Source: Enterobacter cloacae (GTDB taxonomy: Bacteria; Pseudomonadota; Gammaproteobacteria; Enterobacterales; Enterobacteriaceae). Taken from it: 64,000 nucleotides of DNA. Made by a program: the position numbers and the translations under genes. Shown here one piece after another: positions 30,329 through 39,555 of this stretch (position 1 is the stretch's first letter; every line of letters begins with the position of its first letter). The notes below the pieces were generated by a model. The model saw only the letters and a program-made list of their open reading frames with translations, did not search any database and was not told the DNA's origin. The stretch lies in NCBI RefSeq assembly GCF_013375935.1, contig NZ_CP056117.1:4278001-4342000 (forward strand), written 5' to 3'.

Positions 30329-30361
30329 CCCTCTCCCTGTGGGAGAGGGTTGGGGTGAGGG
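30329..30361. repeat. CCCTCTCCC palindrome between moeB and fsaA
   Basis: CCCTCTCCC / GGGAGAGGG (30329-30337 and 30341-30349) followed by TTGGGGTGAGGG, the same extended form seen at 21795 and 41932. It lies just beyond the fsaA stop. Confidence 0.65.
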
Positions 30362-30377
30362 CATCAGGCCGCCCCCG

Positions 30378-31040
30378 TCAGATCGACGTCCGTCCAAATG
30401 CCCCCTGCCAGTCCTGCTCAAACTTCACAATCGCCGCATCCACAGCCGGAGAGGTAATAAACTGCTGCGCCACGTCCAGCGGCAGCGTGATGGACTCGCA
30501 CCCTGCCAGCAGGCAGTCCAGCGCCTGACGCGGGGTTTTGAAGCTCGCCGCCAGCACCTTTGACTGCGGGGCATGCAGCGTCAGCAGCTGCTGTAATTCC
30601 ACAACGGTCTGGATCCCGTCTCCGCCCTGCGCGTCCACGCGGTTAACGTAAGGCGCGACATAGTCTGCTCCCGCCAGCGCGGACAGCATCCCCTGGGCAG
30701 CGCCGTATACCGCCGTGCCCAGCGTCGGGATCCCTTCTGCCTTCAGCATTTTGATCGCCGCCAGCCCTTCAGCGGTCACGGGCACTTTTACCACCAGATC
30801 GTTAATAATCGCGCGCAGCTTGCGGGCGTCTTCTACCATCCCTTCGGCGGTGGTCGCCATCACCTGCGCGAACAGGCGGCCTTTGCCGCCCAGCGCGTCG
30901 TGCAGCGCCGGCAGCAGCTCTTCCAGAGGAATTTTACCCGCCGCCACAATGCTCGGGTTCGTGGTCACGCCCGCCAGCGGGAAGATACGCGCCAGCTTTT
31001 TGACTGCCGCAACGTCAGATGTGTCGAGATAAAGTTCCAT
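30378..31040 (-). CDS. fsaA: Fructose-6-phosphate aldolase FsaA
   Basis: 220-residue class I aldolase of the transaldolase-like family that cleaves fructose 6-phosphate to dihydroxyacetone and glyceraldehyde 3-phosphate. The Schiff-base lysine is in [21 protein letters not shown] near the N-terminus and [16 protein letters not shown] complete the active site. ATG 31040 gives the E. coli start (MELYLDTSD). Divergent from ybiY across 127 bp containing a CTTTC-N4-GAAAG site. Confidence 0.96.
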   Translation of the reverse strand: MELYLDTSDVAAVKKLARIFPLAGVTTNPSIVAAGKIPLEELLPALHDALGGKGRLFAQVMATTAEGMVEDARKLRAIINDLVVKVPVTAEGLAAIKMLKAEGIPTLGTAVYGAAQGMLSALAGADYVAPYVNRVDAQGGDGIQTVVELQQLLTLHAPQSKVLAASFKTPRQALDCLLAGCESITLPLDVAQQFITSPAVDAAIVKFEQDWQGAFGRTSI

Positions 31041-31117
31041 GATGTCACCCTCAAAATTAGCCTGCACTTACCCTATCACGACAAAACCTGCTCAGGAGTT
31101 GACCCATATCAAGATAA

Positions 31118-31131
31118 CTTTCATTCGAAAG
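31118..31131. promoter_or_regulatory. CTTTC-N4-GAAAG motif, copy 1 (fsaA/ybiY divergent promoter)
   Basis: CTTTCATTCGAAAG lies between the divergent fsaA and ybiY genes. It is the reverse complement of the copies before ybiV (34579) and ybiU (35597), all within 4.5 kb and all in promoter positions. The binding protein is unknown; the sites suggest one shared regulator for fsaA, ybiYW, ybiV and ybiU. Confidence 0.55.
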
Positions 31132-31167
31132 TAATTTAATCTTCATATGTAATTAGAGGGCGAGAAT

Positions 31168-32067
31168 ATGATCTTCAATATACAGCGTTACTCCACCCAC
31201 GACGGCCCGGGTATTCGTACCGTGGTATTCCTGAAAGGCTGCTCGCTGGGCTGTCGCTGGTGCCAGAACCCGGAAAGCCGCGCCCGCACGCGGGACGTGC
31301 TGTTTGACGCGCGTCTGTGCCTGGAGGGCTGTGACCTGTGCCAGCAGGTGGCGCAAGGCTGTATCGACCGCACGCTGAACGGGCTGGTCATCCATCGGGA
31401 GAAGCTTGACGACGCCACGCTCGATGCCCTTACCGACTGCTGCCCGACCCAGGCGCTCACCGTCTGCGGTGAAGAGAAGCGGGTTGAAGAGATTATGGCA
31501 ACGGTCCTGCGCGATAAGTCCTTCTACGACCGCAGCGGCGGCGGGATCACCCTCTCCGGCGGCGAACCGTTTATGAACCCCGAAATGGCGCGTGCCCTGT
31601 TCAAAGCCAGCCACGAGCAGGGTATCCACACCGCCGTCGAAACCTGTCTTCACGTGCCGTGGCGCTATATCGAGCCCTCTTTACCGTACGTCGATCTGTT
31701 CCTCGCCGACCTGAAGCACGTCGACGGTGAGGTTTTCAAGCAGTGGACGGACGGCTCGGCAAAACGCATCCTGGACAACCTGAAACGCCTGGCCGCTGCC
31801 GGGAAAAAAATCACCATCCGCGTGCCGCTGATCCAGGGCTTTAACGCCGATGAAGCCTCTGTTACCGCCATTACCAACTTCGCCGCCGACGAACTCGGCG
31901 TTCACGACATTCACTTTCTGCCGTATCACACGCTGGGCATGAACAAATACACCCTGCTCGGCCAACCCTACTCTGCCCCTGACAAACCGCTGGATAACCC
32001 TGCCCTGCTGGACTTCGCACAGCAGTACGCCTGCCAGAAAGGGTTAACCGCGACCTTACGAGGATAA
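31168..32067 (+). CDS. ybiY: Glycyl-radical enzyme activating protein YbiY
   Basis: 299-residue radical-SAM activase that installs the glycyl radical on the partner enzyme encoded next door. The cluster-binding CxxxCxxC is Cys25, Cys29 and Cys32 (CSLGCRWC). A cysteine-rich insert ([15 protein letters not shown] and CCPTQAL) suggests extra iron-sulfur clusters, as in PflC/HpdA-type activases. [12 protein letters not shown] binds SAM. It precedes ybiW by 4 bp, so the pair is co-translated. Confidence 0.93.
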   Translation: MIFNIQRYSTHDGPGIRTVVFLKGCSLGCRWCQNPESRARTRDVLFDARLCLEGCDLCQQVAQGCIDRTLNGLVIHREKLDDATLDALTDCCPTQALTVCGEEKRVEEIMATVLRDKSFYDRSGGGITLSGGEPFMNPEMARALFKASHEQGIHTAVETCLHVPWRYIEPSLPYVDLFLADLKHVDGEVFKQWTDGSAKRILDNLKRLAAAGKKITIRVPLIQGFNADEASVTAITNFAADELGVHDIHFLPYHTLGMNKYTLLGQPYSAPDKPLDNPALLDFAQQYACQKGLTATLRG

Positions 32068-32071
32068 CACT

Positions 32072-34504
32072 ATGACAACCCTGAATCTCAACACCCTCAG
32101 CGAGCGCATCAAGGCGCACAAAATGGCGCTGGTGCATATCGTCAAGCCGCCGGTCTGCACCGAGCGCGCCCGGCACTACACCGAAATGTATCAGCAGCAT
32201 CTGGACAAGCCGATTCCGGTACGCCGCGCGCTGGCGCTGGCGCACCACCTGGCCGAGCGTACCATCTGGATCAAACACGACGAGCTGATCGTCGGTAACC
32301 AGGCAAGCGAAGTCCGCGCCGCACCGATCTTCCCGGAATACACCGTTTCCTGGATTGAGAAAGAGATTGACGATCTGGCGGACCGTCCGGGGGCGGGCTT
32401 TGCGGTAAGCGAAGAGAACAAGCGCGTTCTGCATGAGATCTGCCCGTGGTGGCGCGGCCAGACGGTGCAGGATCGCTGCTACGGCATGTTCACCGACGAG
32501 CAGAAAAGCCTGCTGGAGACCGGCATCATCAAGGCTGAAGGCAACATGACCTCCGGCGACGCGCACCTGGCGGTGAACTTCCCGCTGCTGCTGGAAAAAG
32601 GGCTCGACGGCCTGCGCGCGAAGGTGGCCGAGCGCCGCTCGCGCATCAACCTGACGGTGCTGGAAGACCTGCACGGTGATCAGTTCCTGAAGGCGATTGA
32701 TATCGTGCTGGACGCGGTTAGCCTGCATATCGAACGTTTCGCGGCCCTGGCGCGCGAAATGGCCGCCGGCGAAACCCGCGAAAGCCGCCGCGACGAGCTG
32801 CTGGCCATTGCGGAAAACTGCGACATCATTGCCCACCAGCCGCCAAAAACCTTCTGGCAGGCGCTGCAGCTGTGCTACTTCATTCAGCTGATCCTGCAAA
32901 TTGAATCCAACGGCCACTCCGTGTCGTTTGCCCGCATGGATCAGTACCTTTATCCGTACTACCGCCGCGACGTGGAGCTGGACCAGAGCCTGGATCGCGA
33001 GCACGCCATCGAGCTGCTGCACAGCTGCTGGCTGAAGCTGCTGGAAGTGAACAAGATCCGCTCCGGCTCGCACTCTAAAGCCTCGGCGGGCAGCCCGCTG
33101 TATCAGAACGTCACCATCGGCGGCCAGAAGCTGGTCAACGGTGAGCCGATGGACGCGGTTAACCCGCTCTCTTACGCGATTCTGGAATCCTGCGGTCGCC
33201 TGCGCTCCACCCAGCCGAACCTGAGCGTGCGTTACCACGCGGGTATGAGCAGCGATTTCCTCGATGCCTGCGTGCAGGTGATCCGCTGCGGCTTCGGCAT
33301 GCCGGCGTTCAATAACGATGAAATCGTGATCCCGGAATTCATCAAGCTCGGCGTTGAACGAGACGACGCCTACGACTACGCGGCCATCGGCTGCATCGAA
33401 ACCGCAGTCGGCGGCAAGTGGGGCTACCGCTGCACCGGCATGAGCTTTATCAACTTCGCCCGCGTCATGCTGGCGGCGCTGGAAGGCGGCCGCGACGCCA
33501 CCAGCGGCAAGGTATTCCTGCCGCAGGAGAAAGCCCTCTCTGCCGGTAACTTCGTCAACTTCGATGAAGTCATGGCGGCCTGGGATACCCAGATCCGCTA
33601 CTACACCCGCAAATCCATCGAGATTGAGTACGTGGTGGACACCATGCTGGAAGAGAACGTCCACGACATTCTCTGCTCGGCGCTGGTGGATGACTGCATC
33701 GAACGCGCGAAAAGCATCAAGCAGGGCGGCGCGAAGTATGACTGGGTGTCCGGCCTGCAGGTGGGGATCGCCAACCTCGGCAACAGCCTGGCGGCGGTGA
33801 AGAAACTGGTATTTGAGCAGGGCGTCATCGGCCAGCAGCAGCTGGCGGCGGCGCTGGCGGACGACTTCGAGGGGCTGACCCACGAGCAGCTGCGCCAGCG
33901 CCTGATTAACGGCGCGCCGAAGTACGGTAACGATGACGACGGCGTGGACATGCTGCTGACCCGCGCTTATCAGACCTACATTGAGGAGCTGAAGCAGTAT
34001 CACAACCCGCGCTACGGCCGTGGTCCGACCGGCGGTAACTACTACGCGGGCACGTCATCCATCTCCGCAAACGTGCCGTTTGGCGCAGCGACGATGGCGA
34101 CGCCGGACGGACGTAAAGCGCACACCCCGCTGGCGGAAGGGGCAAGCCCGGCTTCCGGTACGGACCATCTCGGCCCGACGGCGGTTATCGGCTCCGTGGG
34201 TAAGCTGCCTACCGGGGCGATCCTGGGCGGCGTGCTGCTTAACCAGAAGCTGAACCCGTCGACGCTGGAAAACGACAGCGACCGCCAGAAGCTGATGGTG
34301 CTGCTGCGTACCTTCTTTGAGGTGCACAAAGGCTGGCATATTCAGTACAACATCGTCTCGCGTGAAACGCTGCTGGAAGCGAAGAAACACCCTGACCAGT
34401 ACCGCGATCTGGTGGTGCGCGTGGCGGGCTACTCGGCGTTCTTTACCGCCCTTTCCCCGGATGCGCAGGACGATATTATCGCCCGTACCGAGCATACGCT
34501 GTAA
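32072..34504 (+). CDS. ybiW: Glycyl radical enzyme YbiW (pyruvate formate-lyase-like)
   Basis: 810-residue glycyl radical enzyme, the same length as E. coli YbiW (PflF). The radical-bearing Gly786 is in VRVAGYSAFF near the C-terminus, and Cys441 (AIGCIETAVGG) is the thiyl residue. The single catalytic cysteine followed by I-E, instead of the CC pair of true pyruvate formate-lyase, points to a dehydratase or lyase of the glycerol/diol-dehydratase-like branch. The physiological substrate is not established. Activated by YbiY; works only without oxygen. Confidence 0.92.
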   Translation: MTTLNLNTLSERIKAHKMALVHIVKPPVCTERARHYTEMYQQHLDKPIPVRRALALAHHLAERTIWIKHDELIVGNQASEVRAAPIFPEYTVSWIEKEIDDLADRPGAGFAVSEENKRVLHEICPWWRGQTVQDRCYGMFTDEQKSLLETGIIKAEGNMTSGDAHLAVNFPLLLEKGLDGLRAKVAERRSRINLTVLEDLHGDQFLKAIDIVLDAVSLHIERFAALAREMAAGETRESRRDELLAIAENCDIIAHQPPKTFWQALQLCYFIQLILQIESNGHSVSFARMDQYLYPYYRRDVELDQSLDREHAIELLHSCWLKLLEVNKIRSGSHSKASAGSPLYQNVTIGGQKLVNGEPMDAVNPLSYAILESCGRLRSTQPNLSVRYHAGMSSDFLDACVQVIRCGFGMPAFNNDEIVIPEFIKLGVERDDAYDYAAIGCIETAVGGKWGYRCTGMSFINFARVMLAALEGGRDATSGKVFLPQEKALSAGNFVNFDEVMAAWDTQIRYYTRKSIEIEYVVDTMLEENVHDILCSALVDDCIERAKSIKQGGAKYDWVSGLQVGIANLGNSLAAVKKLVFEQGVIGQQQLAAALADDFEGLTHEQLRQRLINGAPKYGNDDDGVDMLLTRAYQTYIEELKQYHNPRYGRGPTGGNYYAGTSSISANVPFGAATMATPDGRKAHTPLAEGASPASGTDHLGPTAVIGSVGKLPTGAILGGVLLNQKLNPSTLENDSDRQKLMVLLRTFFEVHKGWHIQYNIVSRETLLEAKKHPDQYRDLVVRVAGYSAFFTALSPDAQDDIIARTEHTL

Positions 34505-34545
34505 CGAAGCATCCCCTCTCCTACAGGGAGAAGGGAAAAAAGACT

Positions 34546-34577
34546 AAAGCGGCAACGTCGGTTGCCGCTTTGCTTTT
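34546..34577 (+). terminator. Terminator after ybiW
   Basis: 11-bp stem AAAGCGGCAAC / GTTGCCGCTTT (34546-34556 and 34561-34571), GTCG loop, then GCTTTT. A degenerate CCCCTCTCC palindrome (34513-34535) lies just before it. The ybiV operator-like motif begins immediately after. Confidence 0.85.
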
Positions 34578-34578
34578 A

Positions 34579-34592
34579 CTTTCGAATGAAAT
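34579..34592. promoter_or_regulatory. CTTTC-N4-GAAA motif, copy 2 (upstream of ybiV)
   Basis: CTTTCGAATGAAAT, 67 bp before the ybiV start. Same 12-base core as copy 3 before ybiU; only the final base differs from the CTTTC-N4-GAAAG pattern. Confidence 0.5.
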
Positions 34593-34658
34593 TAAATTTG
34601 TGCTCCCCGTCACCTTGTTATTAGAATGTTTCAAAACGCAGTGACCCAGGAGCACAGT

Positions 34659-35474
34659 ATGACCGTAAAAGTTATCGTCACCGATATGGACGGAACTTTC
34701 CTTGATGATGCCAAGCAGTACGATCGTGACCGCTTCCAGGCACAGTTTGAACAGCTTAAAGCCCGCAACATTGAGTTTGTCGTTGCCAGCGGCAACCAGT
34801 ATTACCAGCTCATCTCCTTTTTCCCGGAGCTGAAAAACCAGATCTCCTTCGTGGCGGAAAACGGCGCGCTGGTTTTCGATCATGGTGAACAAATTTTCCA
34901 CGGCGAGCTGACCCGCCATGAGTCGCAGATCGTGTTTGGCGAACTGCTGAAAGACAAAGGGCTGAATTTTGTGGCCTGCGGTCTGGAGAGCGCCTACGTC
35001 AGCGACCAGGCGCCGGACGCGTTCGTGGCGCTGATGTCAAAGCACTATCACCGCTTAAAGCGTATCGGCGACTACCGCGACATTGACGACGTGCTGTTTA
35101 AGTTCTCTCTTAACCTGCCGGACAGCGATATCCCGAATCTGGTCGATAAACTGCACGAGTCCCTGGACGGCATCATGAAGCCTGTTACCAGCGGCTTCGG
35201 CTTTGTCGATTTGATTATCCCCGGCCTGCACAAAGCCAACGGCATCAGCCGCCTGCTGAAACGCTGGAAAGTCTCCCCGCAGGAGTGCGTGGGCATCGGC
35301 GACAGCGGCAACGATGCCGAGATGCTAAAGCTGGTGAAATATTCCTTTGCCATGGGCAACGCGGCAGAAAGCATCAAAGAAATCAGCCGCTACAGCACCG
35401 ACAATAACAACCACCAGGGCGCGCTGAACGTCATTCAGGCCGTACTCGACAACCACTCCCCGTTCGACGCCTGA
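34659..35474 (+). CDS. ybiV: HAD-family sugar phosphatase YbiV
   Basis: 271-residue Cof-type HAD phosphatase, the same length as E. coli YbiV (SupH), which hydrolyses ribose, fructose and glucose phosphates. Catalytic Asp9 and Asp11 lie in TDMDGTFL; motif II is [11 protein letters not shown] and motif [17 protein letters not shown] 34659 follows a CAGGAG ribosome site. It is a close paralogue of YbjI in this window. It may be co-regulated with ybiYW and ybiU through the shared upstream motif. Confidence 0.94.
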   Translation: MTVKVIVTDMDGTFLDDAKQYDRDRFQAQFEQLKARNIEFVVASGNQYYQLISFFPELKNQISFVAENGALVFDHGEQIFHGELTRHESQIVFGELLKDKGLNFVACGLESAYVSDQAPDAFVALMSKHYHRLKRIGDYRDIDDVLFKFSLNLPDSDIPNLVDKLHESLDGIMKPVTSGFGFVDLIIPGLHKANGISRLLKRWKVSPQECVGIGDSGNDAEMLKLVKYSFAMGNAAESIKEISRYSTDNNNHQGALNVIQAVLDNHSPFDA

Positions 35475-35484
35475 TCCTCTCCTC

Positions 35485-35517
35485 GCCGGAGCCTTGCTCC
35501 GGCCTCTCACTCTTTTT
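35485..35517 (+). terminator. Terminator after ybiV
   Basis: 8-bp stem GCCGGAGC / GCTCCGGC (35485-35492 and 35496-35503) with a CTT... loop, followed after CTCTCACTC by a T run at 35513-35517. The T run is displaced about 9 bases, so efficiency may be modest. Confidence 0.6.
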
Positions 35518-35596
35518 CCGTCCTGTGGCTTGCGTCAAGTTTTTAAACTTGCATTAACTTAATTTTAACTTAAAGTATCACTTGTAGACAATTTTA

Positions 35597-35610
35597 CTTT
35601 CGAATGAAAG
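35597..35610. promoter_or_regulatory. CTTTC-N4-GAAAG motif, copy 3 (upstream of ybiU)
   Basis: CTTTCGAATGAAAG lies 14 bp before the ybiU start codon, in the leader, a position typical of repressor binding. It is a perfect 5-bp inverted repeat with a 4-bp spacer. Confidence 0.55.
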
Positions 35611-35623
35611 ATGCGAGGCAGTT

Positions 35624-36880
35624 ATGACCTTTACCAGTGAAACGTTGCCGGCGGATCACAAAGCGGCAATCCGTCAGTTAAAACGTGAGTTACGCGCGCA
35701 GATCGGCGACGTGCAGGCGGTGTTTAATAAGCTCAGCGATAAAATTGCCACCCGCGTGGCGGAAATCAACGCCCTTAAGAACAAAGGCGAAACCGTCTGG
35801 CCAGTGATCCCATTCGCGGATGTGAAAAACGGCACCCTCACCGACGCTCAGCGCGAGGCCGTTAAACGCCGCGGCTGCGCGGTGATCAAAGGTCACTTCC
35901 CGCGCGAGCAGGCGCTGGCGTGGGATCGGTCGATGCTCGATTACCTCGACCTCAACAGGTTTGACGAGGTTTACAACGGTCCGGGAGATAACTTCTTCGG
36001 CACCTTAACGGCCTCTCGTCCGGAGATTTACCCCATTTACTGGTCTCAGGCGCAAATGCAGGCGCGCCAGAGCGAAGAGATGGCGCAGGTGCAGTCGTTC
36101 CTGAACCGCTTATGGACATTCGAGAGCAACGGCAAGCAGTGGTTTAACCCGGACGTGAGCGTGATCTACCCGGACCGCATCCGTCGTCGTCCGCCGGGAA
36201 CCACATCGAAAGGGCTTGGCGCGCATACCGATTCCGGCGCGCTGGAGCGCTGGCTGCTGCCGGCCTATCAGCAGGTCTTTGCCCGCGTCTTTGACGGCAA
36301 CGTGGAAAAATACGATCCGTGGAACGCCGCGCACCGTACCGAAGTGGAAGAGTACACGGTGGATAACACCACTAAATGCTCGGTGTTCCGCACCTTCCAG
36401 GGCTGGACGGCGCTGTCGGACATGATCCCCGGCCAGGGGCTGCTGCACGTGGTGCCGATCCCGGAAGCGATGGCCTATATTCTGCTGCGACCGCTGCTGG
36501 ACGACGTGCCGGAAGATGAGCTGTGCGGCGTGGCGCCGGGGCGCGTGCTGCCGATATCCGAGAAGTGGCATCCGCTGCTCATCGAAGCGCTGACCAGCAT
36601 TCCGGCGCTGGAGGCGGGCGATTCCGTCTGGTGGCACTGCGACGTGATCCACTCCGTCGCGCCGGTTGAGAACCAGCAGGGCTGGGGCAACGTAATGTAC
36701 ATTCCCGCCGCGCCGATGTGCGAGAAGAATCTCGCCTACGCGAAAAAGGTGAAGGAAGCGCTGGAAACCGGCGCGTCGCCGGGAGATTTCCCGCGCGAGG
36801 ATTATGAAAAGAGCTGGCAGGGCCGCTTTACCGTGAGCGATCTGAACATCCACGGCAAGCGCGCGCTGGGCATGGCTTAA
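35624..36880 (+). CDS. ybiU: DUF1479 family protein YbiU (predicted Fe(II)/2-oxoglutarate oxygenase)
   Basis: 418-residue protein similar over its whole length to E. coli YbiU (421). GAHTDSGALERW and the later WWHCDVIHSVAPVENQ supply an HxD...H facial triad typical of Fe(II)-dependent dioxygenases, and YIPAAPMCEKN follows. Its physiological substrate is not known. The start at ATG 35624 follows GCGAGG. Its stop overlaps the stop of the convergent lacI-type gene by 4 bp. The oxygen-requiring fold contrasts with the anaerobic ybiYW enzyme that seems to share its operator. Confidence 0.9.
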   Translation: MTFTSETLPADHKAAIRQLKRELRAQIGDVQAVFNKLSDKIATRVAEINALKNKGETVWPVIPFADVKNGTLTDAQREAVKRRGCAVIKGHFPREQALAWDRSMLDYLDLNRFDEVYNGPGDNFFGTLTASRPEIYPIYWSQAQMQARQSEEMAQVQSFLNRLWTFESNGKQWFNPDVSVIYPDRIRRRPPGTTSKGLGAHTDSGALERWLLPAYQQVFARVFDGNVEKYDPWNAAHRTEVEEYTVDNTTKCSVFRTFQGWTALSDMIPGQGLLHVVPIPEAMAYILLRPLLDDVPEDELCGVAPGRVLPISEKWHPLLIEALTSIPALEAGDSVWWHCDVIHSVAPVENQQGWGNVMYIPAAPMCEKNLAYAKKVKEALETGASPGDFPREDYEKSWQGRFTVSDLNIHGKRALGMA

Positions 36881-37950
36881 CTGTCGTACAGCCCTTCCCG
36901 CTCAACGGCGGTGCGTCGTTTCCCCTGACGTATCCGCCGTACCGACTCCCGCACCGTCAGCGTGCCGTTAAGCAGCAACGTTCCCACCGGCGCGTCCGGG
37001 CGCATCAGCCGCTGCTGAAGCATATATACCGCTTCCGTCCCCAGCTCGTCACGCGGGACATGTACCGCGGTCAGCGGCACGTCCTGAATGGCCGCCAGAT
37101 TAAAACCGTCGATGCTCATCACGGAGACATCCTGCGGCACGCGCAGGCCCTGCTTTTGCAGGGCGCTGATGGTGCCCGCGGCCATAAAATCGCCGCCTAC
37201 CAGGAATGCCGTGGGCAGATCGTTGCCTTTCTGCTGGTTAAGCCACTCGGTCACCCGCTGCTCCGCTTCTCGTGCGCTGAAGCTCGATACCACCAGCAGA
37301 TCGCGACGGTCGCTAAACGTCAGGTTATGGGCGCTCCACGCGTCGCGGATCCCCGACAGGCGCTGCTCCATGGTGTAGCGCCGCAGGCAGAGCACGTTCA
37401 TCACCTCGCGGTGCCCCATCTCGAACAGGTAATCCGCTGCCCGCTCGCCAATGGCGCGATGATCCGGCGCAACGGCAGGCAGGCGCATGTGCCGGTCCCG
37501 GCAGTTAATCAGCATGCAGGGCTTCCCCACGTCCACCGCCAGATCGTGGATATGCGGATCGTCGATGCCGAGGAGGATCGCCGCCTGGGTGTCCGCCTCG
37601 TTTATTCGCGCCAGAAACAGCTGGGCGTCGCTGTCGTTTTCTTCCAGCGCGCAGTAGCGCAGCCGAACCTCGTGCGAGGCAAGCCCTTTGCTAACGCTCT
37701 GGATCACGCGGTAGTAAAAGATGTCGGACCGCTCGTCAAACGCCCGCTGTGGAGCAAATACCACCAGGCTGTTAAGCAGCAGGCGCCCCGCCGCCATGCC
37801 CTCCATCACCCCAAGCTCCCGCGCGCACGCCAGCACCTTTGCGCGCGCTTTTTCGCTGGTGTTGGCCTTTCCCGCCAGCACGCGGGAAACGGTGCTGATG
37901 GAGAGCTGGGTACGGGCAGCGATTTCGGTGATTTTAAGCCTTTTGTCCAT
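36877..37950 (-). CDS. LacI-family transcriptional regulator of the MFS-GH31 cassette
   Basis: 357-residue LacI/GalR repressor. The N-terminal helix-turn-helix is LKITEIAARTQLSISTVSRVLAGKANTSEKAR (split: LKITEIAARTQLSI then STVSRVLAGK), the hinge follows near residue 50, and a periplasmic-binding-protein-like effector domain (LVVFAPQRAFDERSDIFYY to VMSIDGFNLAAIQDVPLT) binds a presumed sugar. ATG 37950 (MDKRLK) is chosen because it puts the HTH at the usual distance; an ATG six codons upstream is possible. Divergent from the transporter gene, it most likely controls that gene and the GH31 gene. Not present at this locus in E. coli. Confidence 0.88.
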   Translation of the reverse strand: MDKRLKITEIAARTQLSISTVSRVLAGKANTSEKARAKVLACARELGVMEGMAAGRLLLNSLVVFAPQRAFDERSDIFYYRVIQSVSKGLASHEVRLRYCALEENDSDAQLFLARINEADTQAAILLGIDDPHIHDLAVDVGKPCMLINCRDRHMRLPAVAPDHRAIGERAADYLFEMGHREVMNVLCLRRYTMEQRLSGIRDAWSAHNLTFSDRRDLLVVSSFSAREAEQRVTEWLNQQKGNDLPTAFLVGGDFMAAGTISALQKQGLRVPQDVSVMSIDGFNLAAIQDVPLTAVHVPRDELGTEAVYMLQQRLMRPDAPVGTLLLNGTLTVRESVRRIRQGKRRTAVEREGLYDS

Positions 37951-37969
37951 TTTGTGATCTGGCTCCATA

Positions 37970-37992
37970 TGTGAAATGAAAAAATTTTCACA
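37970..37992. promoter_or_regulatory. Inverted repeat TGTGAAA-N9-TTTCACA before the lacI-type gene
   Basis: A 7-bp perfect inverted repeat, TGTGAAA (37970-37976) and TTTCACA (37986-37992), 20 bp upstream of the regulator start. The half-site spacing is too wide for a CRP site. It is a candidate operator for autoregulation. Confidence 0.4.
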
Positions 37993-38117
37993 GTGTGTTT
38001 ATCAGGTAATAGCTTAGCTGAAGGCCATAATGCCCAAAAACGCCCCGCATTTATGAGAAAGTTTGCACAAAATCCACTATTCCCTGCCCGTTTTCTTTCA
38101 TAAGGTGAACCTGTCAC

Positions 38118-38137
38118 ACAACTTCCATACTAGTTGT
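38118..38137. promoter_or_regulatory. Inverted repeat ACAACT-N8-AGTTGT before the MFS gene
   Basis: ACAACT (38118-38123) and AGTTGT (38132-38137) form a 6-bp dyad with an 8-bp spacer, about 100 bp upstream of the transporter start. LacI-family operators are dyads of about this size, so this is a second candidate operator in the divergent region. Confidence 0.4.
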
Positions 38138-38236
38138 ATAGCAGCCTAAGTCTCTAAAACCGATAACTTTCAAAAACCTGACGCTGCGTGACGCCTGAAC
38201 CTTTGTCCCCTTACCGTCCGTCTTGTGGAGAAGAAA

Positions 38237-39538
38237 ATGAGTCAGGACATCAATAACACCCTTGCGACAAGCAAAACGCGTCGCGTCATCAAGAACCTGC
38301 GCTGGTACGTGCTGGTGCTGTTCCTTCTTGGCGTGACCGTCAACTACATCACCCGAAACTCTTTAGGCATTCTCGCTCCGGAGCTGAAGGAGAGCCTTGG
38401 GATCACCACCGAGCAATACTCCTGGATCGTCGGCGCGTTCCAGATTGCCTATACCATTTTCCAGCCCCTGTGCGGCTGGCTGATTGACGTTATTGGCCTG
38501 AAGATTGGCTTTATGGTCTGCGCCGGGATCTGGGCGCTGATGTGTATCTTCCACGCGGGCGCCGGAAGCTGGCTGCACCTCGCTATTCTGCGCTTCTTTA
38601 TGGGGGCTTCCGAAGCCGCCGCGACGCCGGCAAACGCCAAAACCATCGGTGAATGGTTCCCGAAATCAGAGCGCCCCGTCGCCGCAGGCTGGGCGGGCGT
38701 GGGCTTCTCCGTCGGCGCGATGCTGGCCCCGCCTATCATCTACTTTGCCCACGCGTCGTTTGGCTGGCAGGGCGCGTTTATGTTTACCGGCGTGCTGGCG
38801 CTGGTGTGGGTGATCCTCTGGTGGGCGTTCTACCACAACCCGGAGCAGCACCCGAACCTCAGCAGCGATGAGCTGGCGTTTATCAAGCAGGATAATGAAC
38901 CGCCTGCGGTAAAACTGCCGTTCCTGACCGCGCTGAAAACCGTCTCGAAGAACAAACGCTTTTACGGTATCGCCATTCCGGCCTTTATGGCGGAACCGGC
39001 CTGGGCGGTGCTGAGCTTCTGGGTGCCGCTCTACCTCGCCAAAGAGCACGGCATGGACCTGAAGCAGATCGCGATGTTCGCCTGGCTGCCGTTCATGGCC
39101 GCCGATCTCGGCAGCGTGGCGAGCGGCTACCTCACCCGCCTCTACACCCGCTGGTTTGGCTGCACGCGCGTTAACTCGGTCGTGGCAAGCTCCGTAACCG
39201 GGGCATTTCTGATGATTTCCCTGGCGGTCGTGGCCGTGACCCGCGATCCGTATATCACCATCGTGCTGATCTCCATCGGCGGCTTCGGGCACCAGATCAT
39301 CTCCTGCATGCTGAGCGCCCTGGTCGTGGAGTCGTTTGATAAGGGCCAGATGGCGACCGTCAACGGCATGCGCGGCTCGGCGGCGTGGATCGCCAGCTTC
39401 CTGTTCTCTCTGTTAATCGGCGTGACCGCCGACAAAATCGGCTTCAACCCGCTCTTTATCGCCATGGGTTTCTTCGACCTGATTGGCGCTGTTTTCCTGG
39501 TGGCATTTATTGCTGAACGTCGCGCCAAGCGCGCCTGA
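38237..39538 (+). CDS. MFS transporter, anion:cation symporter (ExuT-like) family
   Basis: 433-residue 12-helix permease of the ACS branch of the major facilitator superfamily, related to the hexuronate transporter ExuT (shared LTRNSLGILAPEL-like and IAMFAWLPFMAADLG segments). Such transporters import sugar acids or other organic anions with protons. ATG 38237 has GGAGAAG seven bases upstream; a GTG 12 bases earlier is weaker. The GH31 gene begins 2-17 bp after its stop, so the two form an operon controlled by the divergent LacI-type regulator. Confidence 0.88.
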   Translation: MSQDINNTLATSKTRRVIKNLRWYVLVLFLLGVTVNYITRNSLGILAPELKESLGITTEQYSWIVGAFQIAYTIFQPLCGWLIDVIGLKIGFMVCAGIWALMCIFHAGAGSWLHLAILRFFMGASEAAATPANAKTIGEWFPKSERPVAAGWAGVGFSVGAMLAPPIIYFAHASFGWQGAFMFTGVLALVWVILWWAFYHNPEQHPNLSSDELAFIKQDNEPPAVKLPFLTALKTVSKNKRFYGIAIPAFMAEPAWAVLSFWVPLYLAKEHGMDLKQIAMFAWLPFMAADLGSVASGYLTRLYTRWFGCTRVNSVVASSVTGAFLMISLAVVAVTRDPYITIVLISIGGFGHQIISCMLSALVVESFDKGQMATVNGMRGSAAWIASFLFSLLIGVTADKIGFNPLFIAMGFFDLIGAVFLVAFIAERRAKRA

Positions 39539-39555
39539 TAGTGGATGTATTGCAT

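Noticed and set aside
31871..34003. 710-codon minus-strand open frame opposite ybiW
   Set aside because: Antisense shadow of a conserved 810-residue enzyme in GC-rich DNA; no recognisable protein features.
37970..37992. CRP-binding site before the lacI-type gene (TGTGA ... TCACA)
   Set aside because: The half-sites are 13 bp apart, not 6, so it does not fit the CRP consensus; kept only as a generic inverted repeat.
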